From positions 51,810-115,809 of the forward strand of contig FWWN02000583.1 in the NCBI GenBank assembly GCA_900175165.2: a DNA stretch of 64,000 nucleotides. Reading direction: 5' to 3'. The translations under genes were made by a program, and so were the position numbers. Below, one piece after another: positions 44,693 to 56,440 of the stretch (positions are counted from its first letter, which is position 1; each line of letters opens with the position of its first letter). The notes under the pieces are model-generated. The model was not told where the DNA came from and made no database searches. It was given only the letters and a program-made list of their open reading frames with translations. This DNA is from Rhizomucor pusillus. Lineage: Eukaryota; Mucoromycota; Mucoromycetes; Mucorales; Lichtheimiaceae.

Positions 44693-46852
44693 TCATTGAA
44701 TCGGATCAAGTTGTTCAGCTAACACTTCTCCTTTGTCGATGAGTTTGGTACCGTTGACAGTCAATGTTTTTACGTTTGGCACCGCAAGCTGAGATAACCG
44801 AAATAGTCAATGGTGGCGGCCGGTTGCCAGTCCGCGATCACTGGAGCTCCCTGAGCCGTCTCAACGACGTCGGTCCGTGCTAACGTATGATACTCTAGTT
44901 TTGGCTTCATGCTGCAAAGAATTGATCTCTAGGCAGATCAACTCAACAGCTTCCGGTTTTTTGATGGCATAGCATTTTATCGGAGAGATACATCCATCCA
45001 TCCATCCATCCATCATATTGTCATCGCAGCATACTGTCGTCACATGTGTAAAGCTGACTCCTCCTCGTCGTCTATTTACTGCTTTGACTGCCACCGGATA
45101 TAAAGAGAACCAAGTTGCTTCGTGGTCCGCGAACGGTGCATTTCGCAGCTTCTCGTCGTTTCGATCCGTTCTAAGAGATATAAGGCGGACTGATGGTAAC
45201 AAATGCCCTGGAGGACGACGGAGTTTTAGATCACAGATTCGTAAATTGTGTGGATGATTATTTGGCAAATGCAACGGGAAGACCGGGCACGTTTGCTCTG
45301 CTACCGTATATGTAACCTGGTGAAGCCTCAAATTCTTCAGACGAGGGCAGTATGTAACAGCGCAATCCATAACGTGGCTATCAATTCGACATTGGAGCAA
45401 ATCCAGTGTATAAAGTGATCTTTGGGAATCCAGCTGCCGTTCCTCCTCATCAGTGGAATTTGGCTCGTAGAACACAAAGCCTGTCAATTGGAGATTTCTG
45501 AGTGTAGGGCATGCTGTCATTAAGCGATGAAATTGAAACCTGTTGCGCATGTGCGTGTATGTTTCAAGCTTCACTTCTGTCAGATGAGGGCATGCCCCCA
45601 AAACATATAGTAGCCGGCGGGGAGATCACAATCAATCCATAGAGATAGACTGCGAAGAGGTCGTCTTACACAATTATCAAGGTCGAACTTGTATTGTTGC
45701 CTGAAATACAGAGTTCTGAAGGTATAATGGCGCAAACAGTCGCTCTTGCTTAAAAGTATGTAGAGTAAATCGACATTGAGGTGAATCGTATCCAGAACTA
45801 CCGTATGTAGGCGTCGACATCGTTCAGCAAGCAGCTTACAGACATCTGAGCTCCTTTTATAACTTGAAGCTCGTCTTCGGTTTGAGTCAGTTTATGCGCA
45901 GCACCGCATGCATCGATCTTCAACACTTCCAGTTCAGGATACTGATTAGCAAAGTATTCAAACCAATGTATCACATGTGGTTCGCTTATTGTGGATGTTT
46001 CCAGACTGAGATGTCGAAGCCGCTTAAGGTTCCTGCGCTCCTTTGCTTTGTCGACGACTATCCTCTCAGGTCTGCTCGAGGGCAGCCCAGTCTTGGATGC
46101 ATACGAGCGAATACACAATGCAACAAGGTTTGGACACTCAGTATTAATGCTATCAATCAAATCCAGAGACACGTTACAGAAGACTCGTATAAGATTGAGT
46201 GTATGGAGATGGGAACAGCCTGTCAGGTAGATTTTGCAGTAACTGATGTCAAGAGCTGGTTTAGGTTGGCCTGGGCCCGTTCTGTCATCGCATATCAATG
46301 TCAAGGATGGGGTTGACAGAGTCTCCAGTAACTGACGAGGAATTCCAAAGAATTTACGGGTAGCGTGAAAGGCATCGTGTTCGGTAAGCCATATAAGCAA
46401 ATTCCGGTGCGCAGCATCGTCCTTGTAACGGAACGTGAGATGTTGAATATTGGGACAATAAGCCTTGAATTCATTCATTTCTTTCTGGGTCATGTATCCG
46501 TCGCGAACTATTAAATTTCGAACGTAAGGGCCAACATTGTCTGCGCATCAGATCTGGTTCGTACAGCTTCGCGGAATTCGTAAAACTTGGATCGTTTATC
46601 GGTGTCAATGACGCTGTACAGAATGCGACGAAATATTGCATTCCATTCCTGGCATACGCGAGTGCAGTTCTTTTGATCGCAAGCGCTCAAGTCTTCTGCA
46701 ATCATGCATAGCACTTCAAATGGCAAATGGCCGAGCTTCGTCTTCATCTGCACCATTTTGGCGGGAAGAGAAGCTGGTGCAGCAGCAGTGTTTATCAACT
46801 GCGACTCACCGTTTTCCTGCGTGGCCAAGTCAATTACAGTCAGCAGCCCCAT
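44693..46852 (-). pseudogene. F-box/LRR-type gene with several frameshifts
   Basis: Continuous F-box and leucine-rich-repeat-like sequence runs on the minus strand but changes frame repeatedly. The start region has the F-box LGHLPFEVLCMIAEDLS with CTRVCQEWNAIFRRILY. LRR-like units follow (CPNIQHLTFRYKD, LKRLRHLSLETS, LEVLKIDACG, ACPTLRNLQLTGF, CPRLKNLRLHQV), ending VKTLTVNGTKLID and a TGA at 44693-44695. Frame changes are needed near 46545 (SDAQT to VGPYVRNLIV), near 45845 (to DVCKLLAERCRRLH), near 45607 (to LGACPHLTEVKLE) and probably near 44810. None matches a plausible intron. F-box/LRR proteins select substrates for SCF ubiquitin ligases. Either the gene is dead or the assembly has indels here; neighbouring genes read cleanly, which favours decay. 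Confidence 0.65.
44991..45014. repeat. CATC tetranucleotide repeat
   Basis: About six CATC units lie inside the F-box/LRR-like gene; on the minus strand they read as MDGWMDG. A four-base unit in coding sequence would shift frame on slippage, which suits a gene that is no longer constrained. Confidence 0.7.
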
Positions 46853-47446
46853 CCATTGTCGATGGATTAAACGATGGATGAGTTTATATTCACTGGATCA
46901 TTCACAGGTAATCCCTCCGAGTTTAGATTTTTCTCAAAGCTACCTTAGCCTGTGTCGAAATCCGGATTTCAGTCACTGTCTTCTCCTTCAAAGTGTAACC
47001 TTCTCTTTGTCCAAAATCTCTTGCAAATCGTTCTAAGCCGCTTCGGGTTTATAAGCATTAAATCAAACAATTTCATTCAAATCTTACCATCCTATAATGG
47101 ACTACCAGGTTATCATAAAGCGTTCGCCTTTCTTGGAGCATCTTGTTTGATCTTTAATGTGCACATTTCTGTTGCACGACGGTCCTGCGTTGCTCTCGTG
47201 CAACATGCCAGTCAATTCAAACACCGTTCTTGTCATGCAGAGATCATACACCATCTGGCTGCTTCTTGCTGCGAACTCTCCTTAGAATATTCGCGGCAGT
47301 AGCACAAGGACCAAAGCATAACTGTGCACGCAATAGATAGAACTCGAACAAGTGAGTTGATGACGGACGGTACATTTGAGAAAGATAAAATGAATGATAT
47401 ACGACAATGCATGCTCTCAACAGTCGCCAACAAGAGCAGTGTTCTA
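46853..47446. other. Intergenic
   Basis: The stretch lies between the start of the F-box-like gene and the end of the helicase gene, both on the minus strand. No coding segment recognised. It presumably contains the F-box gene promoter and the helicase 3' end. Confidence 0.45.
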
Positions 47447-48788
47447 TTACTGTACAGGCTCATACTTTTCAATATTTACATCTATAAGTTTGTACATATT
47501 TTGCATCGCTGCAGTCGATCGTCCTTGATCTCGAATCAGAGTAAACACTTTGCCGGGCTTGAATCCTCCAGCACTTAAGCGTCCTGTCCGGCCGGCCATG
47601 TGAAGATACGATGCAGGTGAAGCGGGTCGTCCGAGTATAAAGACGTGTGAGACGTCTGGGATATCCATGCCTCGCGCAGAGAATTCGGTAGCAACCCACA
47701 GCGGCGTCGGCGTCGGCGACGTTGCTGCTGCTGTCATTGTCGGCTGATACTCTTGTATATCACGTGCCTCAACATTGAATTCTTTCAATTGCTGGATAAC
47801 TTTGGGAATGCTAACGGTGTGGCTGTTGACAAACAGGATGCCATTGTGCACACGTTCCTCTTCCTGCAAGATGGCAATGGATCCCAACATGCGTTCGTCT
47901 GTATCGTCAAAATCGGCCTTGGCTGGTCCTTGCATGAACGTACTATGCATGTTACGAATTTCCTGCTCATTGAGCACAAGGCAGTAGTGTTGGACGTTCT
48001 GACTTTCAGAAGCATTCACAACGCCTTCAGTGATATCCACAAATTCTGGATCAGTGACCCATTTCTTTTCCCGCAAAAAGTGTCGAAGGGGTCGATTGAG
48101 TGTAGCTGACGCCACGATCATCTGAGGGTTGTTCTGTTTGAATATGGATTCTATAAGCTGCTGTGCAGGTTTTGGATGCCGTTCGCGGAACTTTCTGTCT
48201 TGCAAAGGCGCATAGCGTTTTGGAAGCCGCAGTGCCTGGTCTGCTTCGTCTAAAACAATGCGTTCGAGTGAGCTGAATGGCAACTTGGAGGATGCTTCCA
48301 GCAACCGGCCGGGCGTGCCAATGATCGTGTGGGGAATATGCTGAGATATTTCAGAGGATGACGATGGAAGAAGCTGGATATCAAGAGGATTGCCGTGGTG
48401 CAAGCTATTGACCCAGCTATGCACTTGTGTCGCAAGTTCGAGATTGGGAGCAACATAGAGCGATCGTACTGAAGCTTCCGAGGATGTTGCAGCCGATGCC
48501 AAGGCCACCGCAATGCCAAACGATTTGCCCGTGCCTGTGCGATCACGCAGCAAGAGATCGCGTCCGCTCTGTATAACCGGTAAGAAACGTGCCTGTGCTG
48601 CCGTGGGCAGCTGAATACCGAATTTACTTTTCAAGTTTTCGCATACGCCGTTTTTGATACCAAGGTTCTAACATTGAGTAAGCTTCATTAGCAACTGAAT
48701 ACGAGACAGGAAAACAAATATATCGTGATCAGATCGGATCTATACTTACGCGAAATGTGGTCGTTGCTACAGTCGAGTACCAACGCAT
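47447..48788 (-). CDS. DEAD-box RNA helicase, probably mitochondrial (MRH4-like)
   Basis: Two exons (48750-48788 and 47447-48667) encode 419 residues. The start MRWYSTVATTTFRNLG lacks acidic residues and looks like a mitochondrial presequence. Motifs are all visible: the Q-motif LPTAAQARFLP, motif I DRTGTGKSFGIAVAL, Ia APNLELATQ, Ib GTPGRLLE, II LDEADQALRLP, III ASATLNRP, V FSARGMDIPDVSHVFI and VI HMAGRTGRL. The protein is short, with a minimal N-terminal extension. Mitochondrial DEAD-box helicases such as yeast Mrh4 act in large-subunit ribosome assembly; the exact orthology is inference from size, presequence and the divergent motif I. Confidence 0.8.
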
Positions 48789-49631
48789 ATTTCTTTGTTA
48801 GAAACAATGGTGTTTCTTGCGTTTTAACGATTAGTATGTAGGAACGTAAAAGTATGCGCTGAAATTGTATGTCAGGGTCAATTATGCTTGAAGACTTTTG
48901 ACAACAGCAAGGTTTGTTTTCCGAAAACAACTTTCGGTTACACACATTGAAGCCTCATACACAGACCTCTGGCCCTTTAGGATGCATTCAGCATATAATA
49001 ATATAATCGCTTTTTAGGTTAGTCAATGCCAAGAGCATTATATAGCCAGACATTTCAAAGTATCTTTTTACAAGTTGACATGGAATATATCTCGCTGCCA
49101 CCAATACACGTTTCTAGATGCTAATAACGAAAGCATCAATGCATAAGAGCTCTTGTAAATCACCCTTTTCCTGAAAAGTCCTGTTAAAAGAGGATCTGGA
49201 TAAGCTTTTACAAAGATTCATCAAGATCAGTGGCAGCAGTGTAGTGAAAGAACAAGAAGTCTTGGCGCGGGTCATAAACAGAAACCAACGGGATATGTAT
49301 GATTCATAGTTCACCGTTGTCCGGAATCGTAATCACCCACATAGGATAAATTTTTGATTCATTTCTTTTTATAGTTATCATCATGAGCACCTTGAGCTAT
49401 TTTTGTATGTACAATGTGGCGCATATATAGTGTTCATCACAGACATGCATGCGGGGACACGGAGGACGGAGCAACTTAAGTCCCGAAAGTTTTGACTCAA
49501 ATCGAGGATTCTTTTACTTCCCGGCTACCCGTCCCGGATCTCCTGATCATGCTATAAAATAGGGACCCTTTCTGTGCCTTGCGCTAGATCAGACAACGAA
49601 ACTCTCTCTTTCTACTACATACAAATCAAAC
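48789..49631. other. Divergent promoter region of helicase and monooxygenase genes
   Basis: No gene recognised. Minus-strand open frames near 48800-48945 and 49114-49314 overlap no family I know. The right part holds a TATA-like TATAAAAT near 49553-49560 and a CT-rich leader just before the ATG at 49632. Confidence 0.45.
49553..49560 (+). promoter_or_regulatory. TATA box of the FAD monooxygenase gene
   Basis: TATAAAAT lies about 75 bases upstream of the ATG at 49632, with a CT-rich initiator region between. Confidence 0.5.
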
Positions 49632-50943
49632 ATGAACGACAAAGTTATTATCATCGGTGGCGGTCTTGCAGGCCTCTCTCTTGCCAATGTCCTCAAGCAT
49701 CAGGGTGTGCCATACAAAGTCTTTGAGCGCGACGCGACTCCTCAAGCCAGAACGCAAGGATGGTCCATCAGCTTGCATTTTTGCTTGCCTTACTTGAAGA
49801 ACGGCATGGATCCTGAAAAGTACAGCAAGATTGGTGTTTCTAGCTCTGCGGACCCTCAAAGCCCAAGCAACCACAAGTTCTATGTCCTGGACGGCGACAA
49901 CGCCGAACTCTTCATGGAACCCATCGGTACAAATTTTGAAGCAGAAGTATATCGCATCAACCGTGGCAGATTCCGCAAATGGTTGCTGGAAGGCATCGAT
50001 GTCGAATGGAACAAGGTCCTGGATCACTACGAGGTCACTGAATCCGGCGTCAAGGTCATATTCAAGGATGGTAGCACAGAGACCGGATCCGTGTTGGTCG
50101 GTGCAGACGGTGTCAACTCTGCAGTGTGCGCTCAGATACTCGGCAAGGAGCGTTTCCAGGAAGCAACGACGGTCAACCCGCTCCAGGTTCTATGCGGTTC
50201 ATTCTGGATGGATCAAGAGACACGAAAGAAATACGAAGCTTTAGCACCTATGCAAATGATGATCATTGGAAGTTACAAAGGCAGCGCACGGTGTATCTTT
50301 TCTTCCTTGACCGACGTTGACCGCAGTGGACCCGAGCCAAAATATGAAATGCAATGGAGTATCTCAAGCATCGACCCTCTTGACAAGCAACCGGAAACCG
50401 AACAAGAACGACGTGAACTAGTCAAAGAATGGTCCCAGGAATTTGATCCTGTTTTCCAATCCTTACTCAATGATACCCCCGAAGATCAATCTATTGTCAA
50501 ATTGATTATTCGAGAACGAAGCCCTTCTGAAGATCTGGCGGAAAAATCTGAGCAAGGGCGTGTAGTCTTGATTGGCGATGCAGCACACACAATGACCATG
50601 TACAGAGGCGAAGGTCAGTTTTTCGAATCATCGATGGGATTTAACAGATTAAAAGCTGACAATATATATGATTCATGTAGGTGGTAACCATGCAATCCAA
50701 GATGCTGCAGAGTTGGGTCTCTTGTTGGCGGATGTATACAAGACAGACAAGCCTTTGGCAAAAGCCGTGCAAGAGTATTACGATGCAATGATCCCAAGAG
50801 GCCAAAAAGCAGTTAAAGAATCTCACGAGGCCAGTTTGTTTATGCATGGCCCCAAGGAACAAGTGAAGCAGACTTTCATCATGATTGGACAACAGATTGC
50901 TGCCAGACTTGAAGCTATGAAGAAACAGGAAGAATCCAAGTAA
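49632..50943 (+). CDS. FAD-dependent monooxygenase, aromatic hydroxylase type
   Basis: Two exons (49632-50613 and 50681-50943) encode 414 residues. The N-terminal Rossmann FAD site is VIIIGGGLAGLSLANVLKH, ending in YKVFERD. A DG motif reads LVGADGVNSAV and the GD motif reads VVLIGDAAHTMTMYRGEGGNHAIQDAAEL, split by the intron within GEG|G. These three motifs define the class A flavoprotein hydroxylases (salicylate hydroxylase/PHBH-like), which use NAD(P)H and O2. No membrane anchor or signal peptide is seen. Substrate is unknown, and no biosynthetic cluster lies next to it, so general aromatic or terpenoid oxidation cannot be separated. Confidence 0.85.
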
Positions 50944-53400
50944 AGACCCCAGTCATCTATTCATCCCAGCATCATAACCTATGTAGAAAGCACACAACAC
51001 GTAACGTCTACTGTCTTAGTAGCCTCCTCTATTTACTGTTCAAATAAAGGACATACTTTGTAACTTTATTACGTCTTCTTTCGGTTCATCGTCAGACATC
51101 AACATCGCACGTGGCTCACTTTGTGTCGCACAAGATGTAAGCGTCGCGTATTTATAGAAACAAGTATCCATGTAATCGATCCATGAACATGGAATGGATC
51201 GGAAGAAGAAGGAAGATGGTAAAAAAGATATAATAGTGTGAAAATCAGGCATCTTTGTTAGAATCACCCAAAGCAAGTGTCGGGTTGTTGACTGAATCCA
51301 CTGCGATACACAGGCAACGCTTTGAAAGGCCACACGCATGGGTCGCGCGAAAATCTGCTCCACTTTGTTAACAATCCAAAGTTCCCTGCTTTTACTAAGA
51401 AAAGAAACAGACTAACAACTTTTTGTCAATAAGAAGATCCGGGTCCTGCAGCTTGAAGAAAGTGGCAGTCTGTGGACTCTCACGTTTTAGCAGATGTGTG
51501 GTATGCGCGATGCTGTTGCTGCCGCAGCTGCAAAGATGCATTTACTTGGCACATCCGAGCTATTGATGGAATATTCTATAAAGTCTGGAATCTCAAAGCA
51601 GAGCGATGATATGAAGTTCGCGATCGCTAAAGCATAGTACAGTACACGCTTGACCAGCAGCAGTGAGGTTAGAAAATATTACTGTTTATCGAATTGTGCT
51701 TAACAATTTCTACCTAAACCAGTGAGTTTAATATTTTCACAGAAAGTCTGACCTGATCCGCTAGAGAGCCGCTTGGCTATCTACTGCTATAGGGTGTCTC
51801 AATTGCTACAAATTTGATGAGCCATCACAGCAATATGAAAGGATGTCATCTGGAAACTAATTGCATATTGTATACCAGAGTATAGCCTGCAGCAGCATCG
51901 CTTTGCAACTGGATTCATTTGGTAGGAGTTAAGTACTTGAGTTATAGACTAGACGACTGTTTTTTCATAACTTACGGCAGACCTCAATCTACCATAGCTC
52001 TTAACATGAGTTCCAATTCACGGATATTTTCGATCCGATATGCTTCTTCTTTTGCCGATGATGAAGACCTGTGCTTTGGAAAGAGTGTGTATCTGCTGTT
52101 ATGCTTTTACGTTTAATACCAACTAACTACTTTCGTAAATTGATGGATATCTTTTCGCACGTCACGAAGTCGACCATTTTTTTGCATCATTAATTCATAT
52201 GTACAGTAGTGGTTTAGGAATGATCATGCCTACTGATACGTATATTGAATCTACGATTATGTATATGTTAAGATATCGTCGCGACCCAGATATATCGTCT
52301 GTACATGGCATTAATTGTTATTGTACTTTGGTTCCTGAAGTTCCCTAGTACTCTTTCCAGTTCGTGACGTAGATCATATGATAGTATCCAATTTCTCGGT
52401 ACTACATCTCGACGACAACAATAGCTATCGAAACGATGAACATGAATATTCTGCACAACCCCGTCACCAATACAACGTCACTCGGGTTTTAAAGAAAGGC
52501 GATGTGCAAATATAGCAGCAGCGGCGGCGGCGGCGATAGTGGTGGAAAGAGCGACGCTTTGTTCGATGGTTTCTATGCGTGGATATAATGTGGCGCACCG
52601 CTCACTCGCTCGTGGAAGTCCCTATTCACAGTATGTACAAAATTCGGAATGCCTGTGCCACCGCAAGTAATACGCGGACAGCCAGTCCGCGTGGCTCCGC
52701 AGTGAAACGCAAAATGTATTTTGGGTGGTCTTTGGCATCGAGACCAACCTGAAAAGGCAGAAAATGAAAGCGCACTCGACTGTTTGCAAGTAAATTTGGA
52801 AGCATCAAGTCGGTCACTCACTAGCTTTCGTCGCGTCGTCAGAAACAGAGGAAAGATTCATATCGAAATAATACTGGCCGATTTACAATGCCTCAACTTG
52901 TACTCCTCCACCCCCACAGCGACGTAATGCCCATACACTGTAGAAAAGGAAGGGTCAGCTTTTGCACACACCAAAGTGTAAGATTACAATGACTGATATT
53001 GATGCCTTTTGGTGGAGGAGCTATTTTTTCTCTCTGCAGTGCTCATACGCCGATACCAGCAGCTAGTTCGAAAAGGCAAATTTCAGATCGGGGGGACACA
53101 AACGGAAAATGGGTGAGGCCACTGCACGCAAACGCTCTTCAAACTGTGCAATTTTTAACATTCTTGTTTGTTCACCATCGTTTGATCAAATACAAGTGTG
53201 CTGCTCAGCGTCTTTGTCCATAAATAACAGGCATGCAAGGCACACTTCATCCTCTTTTCTTTGCCTCACTTCTTCCCCACTCCGAATACAATTTCTCTAT
53301 CAATCTCGTACGCGCCACCTTCCTCTTTATTGTTCATATTCATGCATTATTATTTTCATTAGCAATCCATTCACATATCCAGTTGTTTTTTAATCGTTTC
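50944..53400. other. Long gene-poor region
   Basis: The region holds no gene I can name. A weak candidate lies on the minus strand near 52573-52860: an ATG-led segment (MNLSSVSDDATKA) followed by a GTGAGT donor, a CTTTTCAG acceptor and about 60 open codons in two frames. A (GGC)n-like run lies near 52520-52536. CT-rich sequence near 53240-53400 precedes the zinc-finger gene and is probably its leader; an in-frame ATG exists at 53233. Confidence 0.4.
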
Positions 53401-54835
53401 ATGCCTACCTTTGCTTCTCTGCTGCACACATCCATCAGATCGTTTGCCGTCAATACCACTGCCAGTTCCAAACCTTACCCTGTTTCCACTATGCATACAG
53501 CCAGTTTAGACAATTCCTCCCGAAATACCCATACCACGGCCCAAGATGCCTGCGCAAATGTCGCGAGCAGCGCTCCAATTCAGTTTTCCTCCGGTGTTCA
53601 GCCGATATCAATCCAGCGCCATTACACGCAAGCGGTGGAGGTCGGATTACGCATCGATCTGGGCGCTGATTCAATCAAAGGAGCGCAAATGAATCCATTC
53701 TGCTCTTGGAGAACGCCAGAATCTCGCATTGGTAAATGGATCTGTCATTATCTCTGAAACAAGCATTGTACTGACAAGCTAAATGTCTTTTTTTAAAGAA
53801 TTCCTGCAGTCTACATTGTCTTCATCTATGGGATCCACGTTCTCGGTGCCGGAAGCATGTTGCAATACACCGATTTCCCAAGATGACACCCACCAGCAAA
53901 AACAGCAGCAGCAGCAATGCGCGCCTGTAGATCCACTCCTCTGGTACCAAGGTGAATGCGATTTACTTGATGTCGAAGACCTTTTTGAATCCATGCCGGT
54001 CACGGGACAGTCGTACGACCTTGAGCAATTAACGCGGGATGTACTCAATGGAGGTGGCGCCGTGCCAGCCTATGCTAGCACTTTTAGAAATTCTTTGCCC
54101 GGAGATATCCACAGCAACAGCCCTGGAGATGCTGTGGATAGTGCCTTGCATGAAGGTGATAACTATTTCTCTTGCTGCGGGCATGTCTCCGCCATCAACA
54201 GTGCAGTAGAGGATGATCCCCCACCACCACCGGTGGCGCAAACGGTGGATCCCCGAATCATCACATCTCCCCCAACTCATCCAATGGCTACACCTCCTGC
54301 TGGCGGCCTATTTGAGCCAGGAAACCAATCATGCTCATCGGTTCTCGTTCACATGATGGATAGCAAACTCGCGATCAAATCTCCCGTACAAACTCCTACA
54401 GTGTTATCTGAACTGCCCACCACCAGCTACAAGGATATGAGGACAAGTGACTGGCTCGAGCAGCAGCTCCATGCAATGCAAGGCAACATTAAGCCATCTG
54501 TGCAACAGGAGGTGCCCGCAAGTGTGCCTTCAGACAAAGTGCCGAGATCGACGACAACGACGGGCAAAGCTGCCAAGAGAAACCGCGCATCTTCCTCCGC
54601 AAGTGGAACCAAACGACCGCAGCCAGTTAGACGTACCATTCACTACTGCCCTTTCTGTAACCACAGCAGCAACCGTAGCAACAATATGAAAGGTCACATC
54701 TTGACGCATTTCCCCGACCGTCCAAGAGAATTCGCGTGTGAAACGTGCTTCAGAGAATTCACCAGGAAACATGACTTGAAACGCCACTGGAAGACCCACA
54801 ACAAGGATAACAGGCGCGATAAGAAGCAACAGTGA
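53401..54835 (+). CDS. Two-finger C2H2 transcription factor
   Basis: Two exons (53401-53731 and 53799-54835) encode about 455 residues; an upstream in-frame ATG at 53233 would add 56. The N-terminal part is Ser/Thr-rich and disordered, with a Gln run (near 53900) and a Pro-rich run near 54220. The C-terminus holds two zinc fingers: YCPFCNHSSNRSNNMKGH with HILTH, then FACETCFREFTRKHDLKRHW ending KTH. The spacer FPDRPREFAC is a TGEKP-like linker. The C-terminal tail is Lys/Arg-rich (KDNRRDKKQQ), probably a nuclear localisation signal. Paired C-terminal C2H2 fingers with this linker are typical of fungal regulators such as the Msn2/Crz1-like class, but I would not assign a specific pathway. Confidence 0.8.
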
Positions 54836-56059
54836 CAAAAATAATAGCAATACAGCATCATACGACATCCATCATTGCCAACTGTCAATAACAACAACCC
54901 TATCGACCTTGTTCCATCTAAACTTCAATGTCACCCATATTTTATATCCCTGTATCAGTGCCTACTACCCGTCCTCTTTTCCCTCCGCTGATTGAATAGA
55001 ATGGACTCTTGCATATGAATCATTTTCTATCCCATTAACCTGTTGCTACAACAAAGAATAAAAACCAGAGAGCAGAGCATCACGATGTATATTTCAACAG
55101 AACCATATTTTTTTAGCCATATGCGTGATCCTATCTAAATCGCGTATAGCACTGTGCCGCATTGTGCATGGAAGTTAATTGGAGCGGCGATAGAGCCACG
55201 TTGTTGAAAGCTGAGTGGAATGACATCCTCGTGGCCTACGTAGCCCGTGTACCGTAAACAAAACGGGGTGTGCCTAAGCAGCGATCGCACCCCCACAACA
55301 TTCAGTGGTTCCTTGCGCGGTGCGGACATTGCTCTATCTATGACGCCATCTCTCGTTACAATATTCTCGTTTGCGAAGCCAGGCCTTCTCTATGTGGCAG
55401 AAAAGAGCTTGTAACTGCAGTAGAAGATTAGTGTTTGCATGTACAAACTGCAAATTCATGTCCTAATATGCAGAAGGCCCTGGACAAGAAAAGAATAATT
55501 ATCATCATCGTCCATGTCTTATTTCCCATGGTTTTGTTTATAGCAGCCACGCTTTGCTCACTTGATACGACGTTGCAGTCTAGCCATTTTCAGACACTTA
55601 CATTTTTGTACCGTTAAGTGCTCGCTTGCCAGAAAAAGCAAAACGCTGCTGCTGCTGCTGCTCAGCGCGGCACACACCATCGGAATTACTTCCGACCGAT
55701 TGCTGATAAGCAGATTTGGCAAACCTATCAAAAGCTTTCCTGCCTTCACTAAGTCGATCACGTGGAGATTGTGATTTCTTCATGGCATTTCCTATCAGGT
55801 CGGTCGTTGGCTTTGCACGCTCTCAAGGAAAACCACGACTAATGATCTAAATTCTGGTGCTGCGTCAAGTGATGTAGCTGACCACTACATACACTATTTC
55901 CAGAAAATAATTTCAGTATATATATGCTACACCCCATATTTTGTATCCCCACCCTCTTGTTCACGTTCAACACTTCGTAGCAAGCAAAGTAAGTAACCTT
56001 CGACTTTGCCATAATTAACAATGCCCTCATTTCCCGTTCCCAGTAAAAATCAGCTCCAA
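54836..56059. other. Gene-poor region downstream of the C2H2 gene
   Basis: No convincing gene. A minus-strand ATG-led frame of 64 codons at 55135-55329 (MSAPRKEPLNVVGV) has no recognisable domain. A (CTG)n run near 55650-55662 is low complexity. The right end borders the second transposase relic. Confidence 0.35.
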
Positions 56060-56440
56060 AGGATCAATTCCGGAAGTCTCAGTGGGAAGGAACCGACCTG
56101 GATTTCAAGAATAATTGTGTCTTTCTTGATGACGAGTTTGCCTTCCACGTCAACATGAAGATTAGCATGGCATGGTCGAAGAAAGGCTCTCGTGTGGTGG
56201 TTACAGTACCCAGGACTCGAGCGCGAACAGTTCTTGGGTGCAATCTCTGCCTCAGGACCCATTAAGTGCAGTCTACGACTCCCGCAGCTGCCGGCCGAGA
56301 AGAAAAAGCGAGGAGATCATGCTGGCTCTATGCGCTCAGGAACCGTAACAGGATTATCTTAGCTTCCTGAAGGCTACAATGGATGAAATGGACAAATATC
56401 CATGCATGAAAAGCAACTATCTCGTCGAAGGATTCGTCGC
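56060..56440 (+). pseudogene. Tc1/mariner-type DDE transposase relic, copy 2
   Basis: The reading FRKSQWEGTDLDFKNNC, then VFLDDEFAFHVNMKISMAW and SKKGSRVVVTVPRTRART, is clearly the same family as the relic at 15999-16790 (RTDMDFRINCVFLDEPAFHINMKRSMAWSKKG). A frameshift near 56235 moves the match to AISASGPIKCSLRLPQLPAE, and another follows after GTVTG, with LKATMDEMDKYPCMK beyond. Only the segment around the first catalytic Asp is present; the N-terminal HTH part and the distal catalytic residues are missing. This copy extends past the point where copy 1 is truncated. Confidence 0.7.
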
